From Anaerolineales bacterium (GTDB lineage Bacteria > Chloroflexota > Anaerolineae > Anaerolineales > Villigracilaceae): a stretch of 36,284 nucleotides of DNA. The notes under the pieces are model-generated. The model was given only the letters and a program-made list of their open reading frames with translations. It made no database searches and was not told the DNA's origin. This document shows positions 7,193-15,794 of the stretch, piece after piece. Position numbers and translations under genes: made by a program. Position 1 is the stretch's first letter, and each line of letters begins with the position of its first letter. The stretch lies in the NCBI GenBank assembly GCA_025056175.1, contig JANWWK010000092.1:1-36284 (forward strand), given 5' to 3'.

Positions 7193-9154
7193 ATGCCTGC
7201 CGATTTGCTCGCCCACACCCTCTTCGGGCAATACCGGCTCGAAGCCTTTGCAGCCCTTACACCGCAAGGGGAACTCTATCGCGCCTGGGACCTGCAAAAC
7301 AGCCGACATCTCGCACTCACTTTGCTCCCCCCGCAAATCACTGGCAATCCCGAAACCTTTCGCCAGCTGGATAGCCGCGCTTCGGTCCTCAAAAAACTGC
7401 GCCATGCCGGGTTACTCTCCTTTGCTGGCCTGGCACACGATGAAGCCCGCCTGGCTCTGCTCGAAGCATGGTGCGACGGCCCTACGCTGCGCGATGTCCT
7501 GCTTTCTAACCCTGGCCAGCCGCTCGGCGTACCAGAAATGCTCACCTATGCTAAAGCGCTGGCCGCCACGCTCGATTATCTCCATCTGCAAGGCTTTGTC
7601 CACACCGGCTTATGTCCAGAACGCGTCCACATAGACCGTGAAGGTCGCATCTTTTTGGGCGGGCTGGGGCTGAGCAAACGCAACGGAGAAATAGACTTTC
7701 AGCCCATTCTGCACCCGTACGCTGCGCCAGAACAGGTGCACCCTGCGCGGCTTTCGCCTGCCGCCGATATTTACGCTCTGGCGGCCCTGCTGTTTGAACT
7801 GCTCACCGGCCAACCGCCCGCCGATGAACTCACCAGCCCGCGCAAACTCAATCCATCCATTCCCGATTACCTGGCCCGCCTGATTCTACAAGGTCTTGCC
7901 AAACGTCCAACCGAACGATTCAACAGCGCAGGGGAATTTTTTCTGACCCTGTGTATGGGGGCCGGCCTACCGGCAGAAAGCATTCCCGAACGAGCCGGTC
8001 AGGAACGTGCTCCGGTCACCGCGCATCTCCTGCACACCTGGCATTACCTGCCGCCGCCGGTTGAAGTCGTCAGCGCGCCCATTCCACTCCGTCCTTTGGA
8101 AAAAGTGGGTACCCAGAGCGCAGTTGCCACACGCCCCAAAACCGATTTCTCCCGCTTCCTGCGTCCGGCGCTGATACTGCTCCTGCTGGCCGGAATTGGC
8201 CTGGCCCTGTGGCAAATTGAACCCGCCACCCCCTCTGCGCCCGTGCCTGCACAGAGTGTTGCCACTGCCACATCTGCCCTCTCCGGTCTGATTCAGGCCA
8301 CCCCTGCCCCCACACTCACTCCTTTGCCGGCGCCCACCGAAGCGCATGGCGGCAATATCGTCTTCACCTGCACGCGCGGCGATTTCAACCAGATTTGCAT
8401 GGTGCGCGCCGATGGACAAAACCTGCAACTGTTGACCAACACCACCTTTGCCCACAATTACTATCCGGCTTTTGCTCCTGGCGGCGAGGAAATCGTCTTT
8501 GCTTCCAACCGCGGCGGCACCTTCGACCTGTATCGGCTGGTGCTGAAAACCGGCGAACTGACACAACTGACGAACCGCATTGGCAACGTCCTCTCACCGA
8601 GCTATTCCCCCGATGGGCAGAAAATTGTCTTTGTCAATCGCGTGGGCGAAGGCCCCTCAACCATCTGGATTATCAACCGCGATGGCCTCAACCCACGACA
8701 GATATACCCGGCGCCCAACAATGTCGTGGCTGCCGCCTGGTCGCCAGATGGGAATACGATTGCCTATGCCATGTCAGTAGACCAGCCCAAAGAATTCGAG
8801 ATTTTTCTGATGAACCCCGATGGCACCAATCACCGCCGCATCAGCCGCGGGCTGTTAGGGATTGGCGGTTCGCTGGCCTGGTCGCCCGATGCCCGCTACC
8901 TGCTCATCTTTGCCGGCCCGCCAGGGGATAAAGACATTTACCGGCTCGAAGTCTCTAACGGTAATTTTCTGCGCCTGACCACCGGCGGCAACAACACCGC
9001 CGCCAGTTACTCTCCTGATGGAACGCAAATTGTCTTCAATTCTCTGCGGAATGACGGCCAGGCCGATTTATACATCATGAAAGCCGATGGGTCGGACTTG
9101 CGTCAGCTCACCAGCCATCCCGAACCCGATTGGCAGCCGCGCTGGGAAAAATAA
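7193..9154 (+). CDS. Ser/Thr pseudokinase - membrane helix - TolB-like propeller protein
   Basis: A 653-residue protein. Residues 10-255 follow the eukaryotic-type kinase fold: YAAPE (the APE motif, 176-180) and ADIYALAALLFELLTGQPP (subdomain IX) are clear. The catalytic residues are missing: the beta-3 lysine position reads LALTLL (Thr43), HRDLKPEN reads HTGLCPER (Asp to Gly139, Lys to Cys141, Asn to Arg144), and DFG reads GLG (Gly157). The glycine loop is also degraded. A membrane helix (about 323-342) and a Pro/Thr-rich linker lead to a C-terminal PD40/TolB-like beta-propeller (about 385-650) with repeated YSPDG/WSPDG blades, predicted to be outside the cell. It is probably a non-catalytic signalling or scaffold protein; this is inferred from residue loss. 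It is monocistronic as far as seen. Confidence 0.88.
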   Translation: MPADLLAHTLFGQYRLEAFAALTPQGELYRAWDLQNSRHLALTLLPPQITGNPETFRQLDSRASVLKKLRHAGLLSFAGLAHDEARLALLEAWCDGPTLRDVLLSNPGQPLGVPEMLTYAKALAATLDYLHLQGFVHTGLCPERVHIDREGRIFLGGLGLSKRNGEIDFQPILHPYAAPEQVHPARLSPAADIYALAALLFELLTGQPPADELTSPRKLNPSIPDYLARLILQGLAKRPTERFNSAGEFFLTLCMGAGLPAESIPERAGQERAPVTAHLLHTWHYLPPPVEVVSAPIPLRPLEKVGTQSAVATRPKTDFSRFLRPALILLLLAGIGLALWQIEPATPSAPVPAQSVATATSALSGLIQATPAPTLTPLPAPTEAHGGNIVFTCTRGDFNQICMVRADGQNLQLLTNTTFAHNYYPAFAPGGEEIVFASNRGGTFDLYRLVLKTGELTQLTNRIGNVLSPSYSPDGQKIVFVNRVGEGPSTIWIINRDGLNPRQIYPAPNNVVAAAWSPDGNTIAYAMSVDQPKEFEIFLMNPDGTNHRRISRGLLGIGGSLAWSPDARYLLIFAGPPGDKDIYRLEVSNGNFLRLTTGGNNTAASYSPDGTQIVFNSLRNDGQADLYIMKADGSDLRQLTSHPEPDWQPRWEK

Positions 9155-9157
9155 GCA

Positions 9158-9180
9158 GGGGCTGCCTAAAAGCAAGCCCC
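9158..9180 (-). terminator. Candidate terminator of the dppBC transcript
   Basis: Read on the minus strand, GGGGCT (9180-9175) pairs with AGCCCC (9163-9158), with an extra GC/GC pair inside across one bulged base. A run of five T follows at 9151-9147, inside the end of the convergent pseudokinase gene. It is placed between convergent genes. Confidence 0.4.
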
Positions 9181-9233
9181 CAGGCAACGCCCAAAATCAG
9201 ATTTGCACCCCCTGTTTGCCAGCCAGGCGGGTT

Positions 9234-10196
9234 TCATTTGCTGACATGCGCCAGGCGCGGGTCAAGCGCATCACGCAGACCATCGCCAAGCAAATTAAAG
9301 GCCAGCACGGTAAGCATAATTGCAAAACCGGGAAAGAAAACCAGGTGTGGCGCAGTAAATACTTGATTGCGCTCTGCACCTAACATCGAACCCCATTCCG
9401 GTGTGGGCGGCTGCGCGCCTAACCCAAGAAACGAGAGCGCGGCAGCATCAAGAATAGCCGTGGCAATGCCAAGTGTTCCCTGCACAATCAAGGGGGTGAG
9501 CGCATTCGGCAAAATTCGCCCAAACAAAATGTGCGCTGTGCTACCACCCAGGGCGCGCGAGGCCGAAACATAATCCATCTCGCGGATAGAAAGCACACTG
9601 GCACGCACCACGCGGGCATACGCCGGAATCGAGACAATCCCAATCGCCAGCAAGGCGTTGATAAGCCCCGGCCCCAGCACAGTGACAATTGCAATTGCCA
9701 GCAGCAGCGACGGGAAGGCCAGCAAAACGTCCATCACGCGCATAATAGCGTTATCTAACCAGCCGCCAAAATAACCACCCAGCGCACCTAAAACCGTGCC
9801 AATCACAATCGCAAACGTCACTGTAGAAAAGCCCACCATCAGACTCAGGCGTGTTCCGTAGAGCAACCGGCTGAACTGGTCGCGGACGTTGCCATCAATG
9901 CCCATCAGGTGTTGTGGCTGGTCTGGCGGGCAACCCAGCAAATGAATACAAGGCGCCTGACGCATTTTTACATCTTCGATGCCAATCAGTACCTGGAGAG
10001 GGTCATACGGCGCCAGCCAGGGCGCCATGATGGCAATGAAAACCAGCAACAAGATAATTCCCATGCCCACCAGCGACGATTTGCGACGGAACAGGCGCTT
10101 CCAGGTAATGCGCCACAGACTGACCGATTCCAGCGAGAGCGCTTCAGCATCGAGTGCAGCAATTTGAGAAGGAGCAGAAGGGGTTGTATCACTCAT
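9234..10196 (-). CDS. Dipeptide/oligopeptide-type ABC transporter permease (DppC type)
   Basis: A 320-residue inner-membrane permease. The N-terminal OppC-type segment (WKRLFRRKSSLVGMGIILLLVFIAIMAPWL from about residue 32) precedes a six-helix core. The cytoplasmic EAA loop reads about SASRALGGSTAHILFGRILPN, and the C-terminal LSFLGLGAQPPTPEWGSML block is typical of the family. It starts two bases after the dppB-type stop, so the two are coupled. It works with the DppB-type permease and the binding lipoprotein encoded upstream. No ATPase gene follows, so the ATP-binding subunits must be encoded elsewhere or shared. The substrate (peptide, sugar or other) cannot be told from the permease. Confidence 0.93.
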   Translation of the reverse strand: MSDTTPSAPSQIAALDAEALSLESVSLWRITWKRLFRRKSSLVGMGIILLLVFIAIMAPWLAPYDPLQVLIGIEDVKMRQAPCIHLLGCPPDQPQHLMGIDGNVRDQFSRLLYGTRLSLMVGFSTVTFAIVIGTVLGALGGYFGGWLDNAIMRVMDVLLAFPSLLLAIAIVTVLGPGLINALLAIGIVSIPAYARVVRASVLSIREMDYVSASRALGGSTAHILFGRILPNALTPLIVQGTLGIATAILDAAALSFLGLGAQPPTPEWGSMLGAERNQVFTAPHLVFFPGFAIMLTVLAFNLLGDGLRDALDPRLAHVSK

Positions 10197-10198
10197 GG

Positions 10199-11281
10199 CT
10201 AGTTCAGTCGAATGCGCGGGTCAATGTAGGCGTAGGAAATATCCACAATCAGGTTGAGGACGACAAAGAAAATGGCAATTACCACCGTAAACCCCTGCAC
10301 AACGGCATAATCGCGGGCGGTGATGGCATCGTAGAGGATGCGCCCCACCCCCGAAAGGCCAAAAATCGTTTCGGTCAGCACGGCGCCACCCAACAGCGTG
10401 CCAAGCGAAAGCCCCAGCACCGTTACTATCGGCAAAAGTGCATTCCGAAAAGCGTGCCTGAGGATGACTTCGCGGTAACGCACGCCTTTGGCACGGGCGG
10501 TGCGGATGTAATCCTGTCCCAACACTTCGAGCATGGAGGAGCGCGTCATGCGAGCAATCAGCGCCATCGGAATCGTCCCCAGGGCCAGGGCTGGCAGCGT
10601 CAGGTGGCGGAGCGAATCACGCAAGAGCGCCCCATTCCCCGTCAGCAAGGCGTTCAGGATGTTCAGGCGCGAGAGAAATTCAGGCAGGGCGCGTCCCAAC
10701 CCGCTTTCCGGCAGGGTGAGATTCCAAACGGTGTAGAACGGCGTGGTATCCATTCCAGCACTGACCCGGCCCGAAGGCGGCAGCCAGAACGGCGTATCTT
10801 TCAACAGCAAAGAAAAGACATACGCCAGCATCAACCCCAGCCAGAAAACCGGCATCGAGACGCCAATGTTGGCCCACACCATCGTCAAGACGTCTATCCA
10901 TGAGTTATGACGGATAGCAGAGATGATTCCAAGCGGAACGCCGACCAGAATGCTCACAAACAAGGCCGCAAAACTCAACTCGACTGTGGTGGGCAGGCGT
11001 TCGACCAGCAGACGCGTAACAGGCTGACTGAAACGGATGGAATTGCCGAAATCGCCCCGCGCTACATCGCGCAGATAGATGGCAAATTGTTCGGGAATGG
11101 GGCGGTCGAGGCCTTTTTCGCGCAGGAAGCGGTCGCAGGTTTCTTTGGTGGCTTTTTCACCGAGCAAGGCACGGCACGGGTCCCCCGGAATCATGCGAGC
11201 CAGGGCAAAAGTCACCAGCAAGATGCCAATCAGGACGGGGATGGAAGCAAGCAAACGCCGCAAAATGTATTGAAGCATCAT
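10199..11281 (-). CDS. Dipeptide/oligopeptide-type ABC transporter permease (DppB type)
   Basis: A 360-residue permease starting MMLQYILRRLLASIPVLIGI, the classical DppB N-terminus. It has MIPGDP followed by a periplasmic stretch, helices, and the EAA loop IRTARAKGVRYREVILRHAFRNALLP. It ends in AYIDPRIRLN, also typical. I start at the ATG at 11281 (a second ATG follows at 11278). A longer reading to 11332 would begin inside an intercistronic hairpin and is rejected. The protein is slightly longer than usual because of an insert between helices (roughly residues 180-230). It lies downstream of the binding protein and is coupled to the DppC-type gene. Confidence 0.92.
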   Translation of the reverse strand: MMLQYILRRLLASIPVLIGILLVTFALARMIPGDPCRALLGEKATKETCDRFLREKGLDRPIPEQFAIYLRDVARGDFGNSIRFSQPVTRLLVERLPTTVELSFAALFVSILVGVPLGIISAIRHNSWIDVLTMVWANIGVSMPVFWLGLMLAYVFSLLLKDTPFWLPPSGRVSAGMDTTPFYTVWNLTLPESGLGRALPEFLSRLNILNALLTGNGALLRDSLRHLTLPALALGTIPMALIARMTRSSMLEVLGQDYIRTARAKGVRYREVILRHAFRNALLPIVTVLGLSLGTLLGGAVLTETIFGLSGVGRILYDAITARDYAVVQGFTVVIAIFFVVLNLIVDISYAYIDPRIRLN

Positions 11282-11304
11282 GGGCAAGCGATTCCTTTTG
11301 TGAA

Positions 11305-11338
11305 CACGGGATGACGGTACAACCTCCGTCATCCCGTG
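11305..11338 (-). other. Intercistronic hairpin between binding-protein and permease genes
   Basis: A perfect 13-bp stem (CACGGGATGACGG with its complement, 11305-11317 and 11326-11338) and an 8-base loop. On the transcribed strand no T-run follows, so it is unlikely to be a full terminator. Hairpins here commonly protect the upstream message, giving more binding protein than permease. Confidence 0.7.
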
Positions 11339-11364
11339 CCTTTCTCAGCATGGTTGCAGGATGA

Positions 11365-13101
11365 TTACTTGCCGGGCTTCTTCATCAGACCCCACAGGTA
11401 ATCATAGTATTCCCAAACGCCAGTGTTGCCCGCATGGGTGGGTGCGGCGATGTTGAGACCCATGTTGAATGTAGCGACCACGTCGGCGGAGGTGAAATCG
11501 GTGCCATCATGGAATTTGACCCCCTTCCGCAACGTACAGGTCCACACCGTCAGGTCGGCATTCGGCTCACAGGATTCAGCCAGGACCGGGACGACCGCCG
11601 TACCGTTGACTTCATAACCGTAGAGGGCCTCCATCACCTGGTCGCAAGCGCGCAGCGATTCGCCATCGGTCTCATCGGCACAGAACAGGCTGATGGGTTC
11701 CGCATTCTGCATGAAGATGAACACATCGCGCCCGCCGGGGTCGGAAACCGCAAATTGTTCATTGGTCAGCGGGCTGGCCTGCGGGTTGGTCACATCGGCG
11801 CGGTAAGCCGTGCCAGAACCGCCATGCGCCACCGGCACCATCGGCACGAGTTCACGGATGGCGTTGTTGGCGGCGACATAGAAGGGTTCGGCTTGTTTGG
11901 GGTCAGCAATTTGTGCGCCTTTCACCAATTGTTCATAGATTTCAGGGAAGGGGTTACCAAACTGCGGGTTCGAGGCCCCAAAGTGGAAATCCAGGAAGTT
12001 GGTGATGTGCGGATAATCGGCGCCCCAGCCCAGAAAGTACAGGCCGTCCAGTTTACCGGTGGTGGAGGCTTCGATGAACGCGCCCGATTCCATCACGACG
12101 ATTTCGGCTTCGATGTTCAGGTTTTCTTTCAATTGCGCCTGCACATCTTGGGCCACATTCGCCACCTGAGGCAGGTAGCCGCGCACCACGTCACGGTAGT
12201 AAAGCTTAGTCTTGAAGCCGTTCGGGAAACCCGCTTCGGCCAGCAGTTTGCGGCCTTCTTCAGGGTTGAAGTCGTACCAGGGGTCACCCACGCAGCCGTT
12301 GGGGATGGAGCAGGGAGTAAAATGCGTGGCCACTTCGGAGCCGGCGGGATAGAAGTTCTTGACGATGCGTTGACGGTCAATCCCGTAGGCAATTGCCTTG
12401 CGGACGCGCACGTCATCCCAGGGCTTGAAGGTGTTGGTCATGCCGATATAGAAGATGTTCAGCGCGGGGCGTTCAACCAGCACCAGGTTGGGGTCTTTTT
12501 TGACGACCTCGAAATCGGATGGGCCGACGTTATCAATGCCATCCACGGTACCGGCTTGCAGTTCGAGCAGGCGTCCGGCCGCTTCGGATTGCCAGCGGAT
12601 GACCAGCGTTTCGGCAAACGGCTTTTGACCCCAGTAGTTCTCAAACGCTTTGAAGGTTACGCTTTCGCCGCGTTTCCATTCCGAGATTTTGTAGGGCCCG
12701 GTGCCAACCGGCTTTTCCAGGCCTTCGCTGGTGCGCTTGCCATCGGCGGCAGTGCGTTCCAACCATTCGGAGGGATAGATGGCAAAAGGCGAGAAGGCAA
12801 TTTTCGAGAGGAAGGCCGGGTCTGGTCGGCACAGCGTGAATTTGACGGTGTAGTCATCCACTGCTTCGATGGCCTGGAAAAGACCAGCGTAATCACCGTT
12901 ACACTCTTCCTTGGGAACGACAAGTGATTTGCCGTCGAAAGTAGCAATCGGAATATCCGGAACGGGGGTGGGTTCGGTGGGTTGTTCGGGTGCCTGGGTT
13001 GGTTCCGCAGGGGCAGGAGTGGCAGCTCCACCACCACAGGCGGCCAGCACCAATCCGGCCAGTACGAACAACGAAAGCAAGGCGTATAACGAACGCTTCA
13101 T
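11365..13101 (-). CDS. Family 5 (dipeptide-type) ABC substrate-binding lipoprotein, circularly permuted
   Basis: A 578-residue lipoprotein: signal peptide with lipobox LAAC (Cys22), a Pro/Glu-rich linker (28-50), then SBP_bac_5 segments. Their order differs from DppA/OppA. AVDDYTVKFTL (80-90), EKPVGTGPYKISEW (129-142), VRKAIAYGIDRQRI (233-246) and LGWGADYP (357-364) come first. The segment that is normally N-terminal (QNAEPISLF..., ALYGYEV, VVPVLAES, WTCTLRKGVKFHDG, SADVV) is at residues 465-542, near the C-terminus. Nothing seems missing, so this is a permutation rather than a truncation. The ATG at 13101 has a strong GGAGGAG; an upstream reading to 13380 is rejected. It feeds the DppB/DppC permeases downstream. 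The substrate is unknown. Confidence 0.9.
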   Translation of the reverse strand: MKRSLYALLSLFVLAGLVLAACGGGAATPAPAEPTQAPEQPTEPTPVPDIPIATFDGKSLVVPKEECNGDYAGLFQAIEAVDDYTVKFTLCRPDPAFLSKIAFSPFAIYPSEWLERTAADGKRTSEGLEKPVGTGPYKISEWKRGESVTFKAFENYWGQKPFAETLVIRWQSEAAGRLLELQAGTVDGIDNVGPSDFEVVKKDPNLVLVERPALNIFYIGMTNTFKPWDDVRVRKAIAYGIDRQRIVKNFYPAGSEVATHFTPCSIPNGCVGDPWYDFNPEEGRKLLAEAGFPNGFKTKLYYRDVVRGYLPQVANVAQDVQAQLKENLNIEAEIVVMESGAFIEASTTGKLDGLYFLGWGADYPHITNFLDFHFGASNPQFGNPFPEIYEQLVKGAQIADPKQAEPFYVAANNAIRELVPMVPVAHGGSGTAYRADVTNPQASPLTNEQFAVSDPGGRDVFIFMQNAEPISLFCADETDGESLRACDQVMEALYGYEVNGTAVVPVLAESCEPNADLTVWTCTLRKGVKFHDGTDFTSADVVATFNMGLNIAAPTHAGNTGVWEYYDYLWGLMKKPGK

Positions 13102-13191
13102 ACAACTCTCCTCCTGAGAGAATGGGAAAATACGGAGCAGGATACCGGGGCGTTTTCTCCTCCTCCGGCGCGGCGAGAGCCATGCAAAAGT

Positions 13192-13219
13192 ATTATACAA
13201 CAGGGTTACGGGATTGCCA
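13192..13219 (-). promoter_or_regulatory. Candidate promoter for the binding-protein/dppBC operon
   Basis: TATAAT at 13197-13192 on the minus strand, with a weak TGGCAA 16 bases upstream (13219-13214) inside the end of amrS. The -10 is about 90 bases ahead of the ATG, leaving an ordinary leader with a Shine-Dalgarno sequence. Confidence 0.5.
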
Positions 13220-14318
13220 GCGGCATTCCTCTCCCAAACAGCCGCGCGCGCTTCGAGCCGGAGGGCCATAGGCCCGGAATTTGCGTTCCACAGTGTGGAC
13301 ACTGACCGCTCTCGCTGATGTGATAGGCTGTGACCACATAGCCACGCCGCTTCACCAGCAGGTGGTTGCAGTGAGGGCAATAAGTCGATTCGTAATCTTC
13401 TACCCTCCCCGGCAGATTGCCGGCATAGACGTAGTTCAACCCAGCCTCGCGTCCGATTTCGGCAGCGCGAAGCAGCGTTTTGGGTGGAGTGTAATCGTGG
13501 TCAGTCATCTTATAATCCGGGTGGAAGGCGGTCACGTGCCAGGGAATATCCGGTGAAACCGAGCGCAGGAAACGCGCCGCTTCGTAGAGTTCCTCGTTGC
13601 TGTCGTTAAAGCCTGGCACAATCAGGGTCACCACCTCCACCCACAAGCCAAGCGCGTGCGCCCGTTCGATGGTCTCCAGCACGTTCTTCAGCACGGCACC
13701 CAGTCTGCGATAGTTTTTCTCCTGCATGGATTTCAAATCCACCTTATAGGCATCCAGCCAGGGGCGCAGATAAGCCAGCACTTCGGGGGTGGCGTTGCCA
13801 TTGGAGACGAACGCGCACATCAGCCCGGCGGCTTTGGCTTTTTTGAAAATCGAAACGCTCCATTCGGAAGTAATCAACGGCTCGTTATAAGAAGAGACCA
13901 GCACATCGGCCTGGTAGCGCCTGGCGAGGCTGACCATCTCATCTGGTGTGACGCGCCGCACCAGGTTGGCCGAAACCGACGAGGCCGGGTCACGCATGGC
14001 CTGGGAGGTCAACCAATTTTGGCAATAATCGCAATGAAGGTCACATCCCAGCATCCCAAACGTCAGCGCGGTGGCACCGGGCAGGACGTGCGAAAAGGGT
14101 TTCTTCTCAATTGGGTCAGCCTGCAGAGCAGCCACATAGCCCCACGGGACGCGCAGTTCTCCCTCGTGGTTGAAGCGCACCTGGCAAATCCCCCGTTTGC
14201 CCGGACGGATAAGACAGCGATGCGCACAAGCTGTACAACGAAGATTGCCATTTTCTAATTTTTGATACAGTTCCCCCGAAACGGTCATTTCATCCAGAAA
14301 CATCGCCAGGTCTTGCAT
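13206..14318 (-). CDS. amrS: AmmeMemoRadiSam-type radical SAM enzyme (AmrS)
   Basis: A 370-residue radical SAM protein. The [4Fe-4S] motif is C92-x3-C96-x2-C99 (CDLHCDYC) in the GMLGCDLHCDYCQNW block. It is preceded by an N-terminal cysteine cluster (C28, C31, C35, C45, with PGKRGICQVR) and followed by SSYNEPL, CAFVSNGN, YKVDLKS and VPGFND blocks. The C-terminus has a two-CxxC zinc ribbon (YCPHC and CPHC, about 55 residues from the end). This matches the AmrS family, often found with MEMO1 and AMMECR1 domain proteins; neither partner is seen here. The reaction is not settled. The start has an AGGTGA site. It is probably transcribed from its own promoter in the 229-bp upstream gap. Confidence 0.9.
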   Translation of the reverse strand: MQDLAMFLDEMTVSGELYQKLENGNLRCTACAHRCLIRPGKRGICQVRFNHEGELRVPWGYVAALQADPIEKKPFSHVLPGATALTFGMLGCDLHCDYCQNWLTSQAMRDPASSVSANLVRRVTPDEMVSLARRYQADVLVSSYNEPLITSEWSVSIFKKAKAAGLMCAFVSNGNATPEVLAYLRPWLDAYKVDLKSMQEKNYRRLGAVLKNVLETIERAHALGLWVEVVTLIVPGFNDSNEELYEAARFLRSVSPDIPWHVTAFHPDYKMTDHDYTPPKTLLRAAEIGREAGLNYVYAGNLPGRVEDYESTYCPHCNHLLVKRRGYVVTAYHISESGQCPHCGTQIPGLWPSGSKRARLFGRGMPLAIP

Positions 14319-14514
14319 GGCATCACCTCACGCCAGAACAAACTGCTCAACGGCCAAACAGTTCAGGAATAAAACCTGAGTGACGATTCTACCGACACGT
14401 TTTTCAATGCAAGGCTGCAAAGATTTTTTGGAGTGTATGGAAATCATTCTAAAACGCGCATACACTCTTCAAACTTCTGGGGCGGTCCGTTCAGGCCGTT
14501 GTGGTTAAACCCTT

Positions 14515-14541
14515 TTGGCAAGGGAGGCGTAACTATATAAT
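14515..14541 (+). promoter_or_regulatory. Promoter for mobA, apparently leaderless
   Basis: A perfect TATAAT at 14536-14541 ends six bases before the mobA ATG (14548). The -35 candidate TTGGCA (14515-14520) has a short 15-base spacer. There is no Shine-Dalgarno at usable distance, so the transcript should start at or beside the ATG. Confidence 0.6.
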
Positions 14542-14547
14542 ACAACA

Positions 14548-15150
14548 ATGCTCACCGTTTCGATTCAGGCAGGTGGAAAATCCTCGCGCATGGGGCAGGA
14601 TAAGGCGCTCATGCCGTTTTTGGGCAAGCCGCTCATCGAACGCATCCTTACGCGCCTTCGCCCGATAGCGGATGAAATCATTGTTACGACCAACGACCCG
14701 GATGCGTACCGTTTTCTGGGAGTGCCACTCTTCAGAGATATTTACCCAGAGCGCGGCGCGCTGGGCGGCTTGCACACCGCCCTGGCCTGCGCTTCGCATC
14801 CGCTGGTGGCAGTGGTCGCCTGCGATATGCCCTTTGCCAGCCCGAAACTGATTGAGTTTCAAAAACGCCTTTTGCTTGAAGAAAACGTAGATGTGGTTAT
14901 CCCAGGCGGGGCGGAGGGACTGGAGCCGCTCCATAGTCTGTATCGGCGCGAAACCTGCCTGCCCGCCTGCGAGCGCGCAATTCTGGCGGACAAGTGGAAA
15001 CTTATCTCGTGGTTTCCACAAGTGAACGTGCGAACACTCCAGCCAGAGGAGATTCGGCCTTACGACCCGCATGGGCTGGCGTTTTGGAATGTCAACACGC
15101 CTGAAGAATTCACCCGTGCCGAAACCATCGCAGCGGAAAGCAGCGCATAA
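14548..15150 (+). CDS. mobA: Molybdenum cofactor guanylyltransferase (MobA)
   Basis: A 200-residue nucleotidyltransferase that adds GMP to molybdopterin to make the guanine dinucleotide cofactor. The N-terminus carries the nucleotide loop QAGGKSSRMGQDKALMPF (residues 7-24), then RGALGGLHTALA, VVACDMPFAS (metal-binding Asp) and, near the end, FWNVNTPEEF, close to the family FxNINTPxD motif. Length is normal. No molybdoenzyme or other moco gene is next to it. It is alone on the plus strand, convergent with uspA, and apparently expressed from a leaderless promoter. Confidence 0.92.
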   Translation: MLTVSIQAGGKSSRMGQDKALMPFLGKPLIERILTRLRPIADEIIVTTNDPDAYRFLGVPLFRDIYPERGALGGLHTALACASHPLVAVVACDMPFASPKLIEFQKRLLLEENVDVVIPGGAEGLEPLHSLYRRETCLPACERAILADKWKLISWFPQVNVRTLQPEEIRPYDPHGLAFWNVNTPEEFTRAETIAAESSA

Positions 15151-15342
15151 ATTCGGTGACTTCACGGTCAGACAGTTCGACCATGACAGCCCAACCGGAA
15201 CACGGGAAGCAGACGGAAGCGCATAGAAATAGCTTTTCCTGTCGCTCCGTGTTTTCCGTGTACCAAAAAGGGACTATCCCAGAAGCTGCCGAATGCGCGG
15301 ATGCCTCCCGCTGCGAACGGGAAGCCCTGTGCTGCTTCTATG

Positions 15343-15768
15343 CTATCGCGCAATCAGCACCGGACAAGGCGCGTGATTGACCACTTTTTGCGACTGACTG
15401 CCCAACAACAGGCTGCCAATCTGTCCCAGCCCACGCGACCCCATCACAATCAGGTCACTGCCGCGCGTTTCAGCCACGCGCAGAATAGCATCTGCCGCCG
15501 GGCCTTCCAAAATTTCGGTGTGAATTTCGGCGGGCGTTTCTCCAATGGCCTTCAGCGCCTGTTCCATGACCGTTTCGGCCTCTTTCATGCGCTCGTCAAT
15601 CGCCTTTTGCAGATTCGGCTCACCCAAATAGGCCGGCAACGGGTCATATGCCACCACCACCCGAAGGATGACAGGAGACAACGAGCAGCGGCTGATTCCG
15701 GCGGCTAAATGTGCGGCTTTGTGCGCCGATTCTGAGCCATCAAAAGCAAGCAGGATATTCTGGAACAT
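15343..15768 (-). CDS. Universal stress protein, UspA family
   Basis: A 141-residue single-domain Usp. The first strand ILLAFDGSESA carries the nucleotide-contacting Asp. The C-terminal ATP-binding signature G-x2-G-x9-G-(S/T) is seen as MGSRGLGQIGSLLLGSQSQKVV, followed by APCPVLIAR. It is therefore likely an ATP-binding Usp. The ATG at 15768 is preferred over a GTG two codons upstream because AAGGAGG lies just ahead of it and overlaps that GTG. It is monocistronic and transcribed divergently from the class V aminotransferase-like gene. Confidence 0.93.
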   Translation of the reverse strand: MFQNILLAFDGSESAHKAAHLAAGISRCSLSPVILRVVVAYDPLPAYLGEPNLQKAIDERMKEAETVMEQALKAIGETPAEIHTEILEGPAADAILRVAETRGSDLIVMGSRGLGQIGSLLLGSQSQKVVNHAPCPVLIAR

Positions 15769-15794
15769 AGCCACCTCCTTTTTGCTCTATATTC

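Noticed and set aside
11434-12927. A 497-codon plus-strand open frame
   Set aside because: It lies wholly antisense to the binding lipoprotein, whose domains are clear. Long antisense frames are common in GC-rich genes.
11365-13101. Binding protein as a truncated or frameshifted gene
   Set aside because: All expected segments are present in one open frame; they are only rearranged.
14319-14514. Promoter for amrS on the minus strand
   Set aside because: TAGAAT (14386-14391) with TTGCAT has a 15-base spacer. It is too weak to list as a feature, though a promoter should be in this gap.
15151-15342. A terminator or small gene between mobA and uspA
   Set aside because: Only short imperfect inverted repeats were found (for example TCCCG/CGGGA near 15307-15323), with no T-run and no convincing coding frame.
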